Shown here piece after piece: positions 63,247-64,000 of a stretch of DNA of 64,000 bases. Position numbers and translations under genes: made by a program. This DNA comes from Aquabacterium fontiphilum. GTDB taxonomy: Bacteria; Pseudomonadota; Gammaproteobacteria; Burkholderiales; Burkholderiaceae_C. The stretch spans positions 124,001 to 188,000 of the forward strand of contig NZ_JAAAPN010000003.1 in the NCBI RefSeq assembly GCF_009909205.1, written 5' to 3'. How positions within the stretch are numbered: position 1 is the first letter of the stretch; each line of letters begins with the position of its first letter. Below the pieces are notes generated by a model. That model had not been told where the DNA came from, did no database searches, and saw only the letters and a list, made by a program, of their open reading frames with translations.

Positions 63247-64000
63247 ATGGACTTCAGCGCGCACACGCCGATGATGCAGCAGTACCTGCGCATCAAGGCC
63301 GAGTACCCGGATACCCTCGTGTTCTACCGCATGGGGGATTTCTATGAGCTGTTCTTCGACGATGCCCGCAAGGCCAATCGGCTGATCGACATCACCTTGA
63401 CGGTGCGCGGCCAGTCGGCTGGAGAGCCGGTCGTGATGGCCGGCGTGCCGGTGCATGCGGTCGAGACCTATCTGGGCAAGCTGATCCGGCTGGGCGAGTC
63501 GGTCGCCATCTGCGAACAGGTGGGTGAGGTCGGGGCCAGCAAGGGCCCGGTCGAGCGCAAAGTGGTGCGGGTGGTCACGCCTGGCACCTTGACCGACAGC
63601 GAGCTGCTGTCCGAGCGCGCTGACGCGCTGCTGCTGGCCGTGGTGCTGGGCAAGCGCGGTCGCGCGGCCGATGCGGTCGCGCCCTGCGGCCTGGCCTGGC
63701 TGGGCCTGTCCAGCGGTCGGCTGGGTGTGACCGAATGCAGTGAGCGCGAGCTGGGCGGCTGGCTGGCCCGCTTGCAGCCGGCCGAGGTGCTGTTCGACCG
63801 TGAGCGCACGCCTCAGGCCCTGCAAGGCCTGCTGTCGGCATCGCGGCAGGGAGTGGCCCTGACGCCTCGGCCCGGCTGGCAGTTCGATGCCGGCCTGGGT
63901 CTGCGCAAACTATGCGAGCAACTGGGCGTGGCCTCGCTGCAGGGCTATGGCGCGCAAGAGTTGGCGCTGGCCCACGCGGCCGGCGCAGCGCTGCTGAGCT
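63247..64000 (+). CDS. mutS: DNA mismatch repair protein MutS (5' part, runs off the window)
   Basis: Mismatch-recognition ATPase. The 251 residues present cover domain I and the start of the connector: [20 protein letters not shown], then the mismatch-reading [11 protein letters not shown] with the Phe-x-Glu motif, [17 protein letters not shown], and CEQVGE. There is no stop codon before the window end; the full protein should be about 860-880 residues. No strong ribosome site precedes ATG 63247. It follows suhB by 50 bp and may be co-transcribed. Confidence 0.95.
   Translation, partial: MDFSAHTPMMQQYLRIKAEYPDTLVFYRMGDFYELFFDDARKANRLIDITLTVRGQSAGEPVVMAGVPVHAVETYLGKLIRLGESVAICEQVGEVGASKGPVERKVVRVVTPGTLTDSELLSERADALLLAVVLGKRGRAADAVAPCGLAWLGLSSGRLGVTECSERELGGWLARLQPAEVLFDRERTPQALQGLLSASRQGVALTPRPGWQFDAGLGLRKLCEQLGVASLQGYGAQELALAHAAGAALLS

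Noticed and set aside
1-64000. CRISPR array, prophage, insertion sequence or toxin-antitoxin module
   Set aside because: No regularly spaced repeats, transposase, integrase, phage structural genes or small toxin pairs were recognised anywhere in the window.

Overview
This window is an ordinary chromosomal segment of a GC-rich betaproteobacterium, most likely order Burkholderiales (Comamonadaceae or Sphaerotilus/Leptothrix/Aquabacterium-like lineages); I cannot name a genus. The evidence is an EF-P with arginine 32 beside its EarP rhamnosyltransferase, a fused indolepyruvate ferredoxin oxidoreductase, DarP/YjgA, the rimP-nusA-infB-rbfA-truB cluster followed by typA, and sigma70-type -10 boxes (TACAAT, CACAAT, TAGAAT) very close to start codons. 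I see no prophage, insertion sequence, CRISPR array, integron or obvious island.

Layout. 1-7.6 kb: an LD-carboxypeptidase followed by a Yej-type peptide ABC transporter (binding protein, two permeases, fused double ATPase), which could form a murein-peptide recycling unit. 7.6-8.7 kb: DUF4404 and fabI on the minus strand. 8.8-17.6 kb: a strong promoter driving rimP-nusA-infB, a terminator-like hairpin, then rbfA-truB and typA. 17.7-23.7 kb: a Tat-exported cholesterol-oxidase-like flavoprotein, a 3-hydroxyisobutyryl-CoA hydrolase-like protein, dusA and a TrkH/TrkA-type potassium uptake pair. 23.7-28.8 kb: earP-efp (minus) divergent from uvrC, a TonB-C-like lipoprotein and pgsA. 28.8-31.1 kb: tRNA-Val, ppiD, tRNA-His. 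31.1-35 kb: a short Ada protein, RidA, a YeeE/YedE pair behind an operator-bearing promoter, and O-acetylhomoserine sulfhydrylase. 35.2-41.2 kb: the IOR, a DUF2314 protein, ybiB and dcd. 41.5-50 kb: DUF1801, a PHP phosphatase, YciO, an anchored glutaredoxin-like protein, plsY, an unknown membrane protein, a PerM-type protein, and the overlapping chain hda-HAD-pcnB-folK. 50-58.2 kb: rpsU with a long structured leader, yqeY, a DUF442 protein, TRAP permeases, ybaN, a TakP-like TRAP binding protein, pmbA, darP and mogA. 58.3-64 kb: an aminoglycoside-phosphotransferase-like kinase and an SDR behind their own promoter, cysE, trmJ, suhB and the 5' part of mutS.

Most genes are housekeeping: translation and ribosome biogenesis, DNA repair, lipid and cofactor synthesis, sulfur amino acid supply. 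Many neighbours are coupled by ATGA or GTGA overlaps.

The less ordinary signals are regulatory. At least six starts have a -10-like hexamer ending 6-7 nt before the ATG, which predicts leaderless mRNAs. The YeeE/YedE promoter carries an inverted repeat exactly in its spacer. A TGAGCGTC(A/G)GG tandem motif contains the stop codon of two unrelated genes, dctM and mogA. The rpsU leader is long and hairpin-rich. The protein worth most attention is the cholesterol-oxidase homologue, which appears to lack the isomerisation glutamate. I did not find a convincing new multi-gene system.
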